6,221 bases of DNA from Candidatus Methanovirga basalitermitum (GTDB lineage: Archaea > Methanobacteriota > Methanobacteria > Methanobacteriales > Methanobacteriaceae), in the NCBI GenBank assembly GCA_031284445.1, contig JAISZW010000106.1, forward strand, positions 1 to 6,221, written 5' to 3'. Positions within the stretch are counted from its first letter, which is position 1. The number at the start of each line of letters is the position of its first letter. The notes beneath the pieces were generated by a model, which searched no databases, had not been told where the DNA came from, and worked only from the letters and a program-made list of their open reading frames with translations. Made by a program: the position numbers and the translations under genes. Below, piece by piece: positions 6,035-6,221 of this stretch.

Positions 6035-6221
6035 ATGAAGTATAAACTTGATAAAGGTTCACATAGTGTTTATTTATTACAATACCATTTTGTGCAAGTT
6101 GTAAAGTATAGAAAAAAGGTGTTAAAAAGCTTAAAAACACAAGATATCCTTAAAACCAATGTTATAAATTTATCTGATAATCAAAATGTTACTGTTTTAG
6201 AGATAGGAATCGATGAAGATC
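6035..6221 (+). CDS. tnpA: IS200/IS605-family Y1 transposase TnpA, N-terminal part (runs off the window)
   Basis: Y1 (HUH) transposases move IS200/IS605 elements as single strands by recognising subterminal hairpins and cutting with a single tyrosine. The 62 visible codons read MKYKLDKGSHSVYLLQYHFV, followed by QVVKYRKKVL. This corresponds to the family's HxVWxxKYRxxVL opening. EIGIDED at the right edge is just where the metal-binding HxH motif (usually DHVH) should begin. The family is normally 130-150 residues, so the rest, including the catalytic tyrosine, is outside the window and intactness cannot be judged. No ribosome binding site is seen, and TATA-like A/T sequence lies directly upstream, so a very short leader is possible. 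Confidence 0.85.
   Translation, partial: MKYKLDKGSHSVYLLQYHFVQVVKYRKKVLKSLKTQDILKTNVINLSDNQNVTVLEIGIDED

Overview
The window looks like an accessory stretch of an AT-rich methanogenic archaeon, most likely Methanobrevibacter or a close relative in the Methanobacteriales. The reasons are the strongly A/T-biased composition and codon use, an argininosuccinate lyase that reads as the methanobacterial type, remnants of a non-ribosomal peptide synthetase (NRPS; such genes are known in Methanobrevibacter ruminantium), oligo-T tracts instead of bacterial-style terminators, and IS200/IS605-type insertion-sequence DNA. The genus is inferred from memory of protein families; no search was run.

Layout. 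Positions 1-360 carry no convincing gene but hold a compact cluster of short palindromes (119-226). Two intact genes lie head-to-tail on the minus strand: an NAD-dependent sugar-nucleotide epimerase (start 2749, end 1817) followed after a short gap by argH (start about 1779, end 361). They look like a two-gene transcription unit ending at an oligo-T tract at 335-342. From 2821 to 5419 the plus strand is a gene graveyard. First comes the C-terminal end of an NRPS module (end of an adenylation domain, a carrier domain with its serine, and what may be an internally deleted condensation domain), all in one frame but cut by two TAA codons. Then comes a 300-bp stretch without a recognisable gene, followed by a DUF6734-like, glycosyltransferase-like protein broken by two frameshifts and one stop.

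From 5420 to the right edge the DNA is insertion-sequence derived. It holds a GC-richer, three-hairpin segment resembling the right end or omega-RNA region of a TnpB-encoding IS but with no tnpB gene. It also holds a pair of roughly 70-bp inverted copies of a palindrome-bearing end sequence around an AT-rich spacer, and the first 62 codons of an IS200/IS605-type Y1 transposase (tnpA) that runs off the window.

Taken together, argH (last step of arginine synthesis) and the epimerase (UDP-sugar supply for cell-surface polymers) appear functional. The NRPS and DUF6734-like genes look like the remains of a lost peptide or glycoconjugate biosynthesis locus, eroded next to a transposon cluster. No intact novel system is visible. 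The most distinctive items are the decayed archaeal NRPS locus, the orphan omega-RNA-like segment and the two palindrome clusters.
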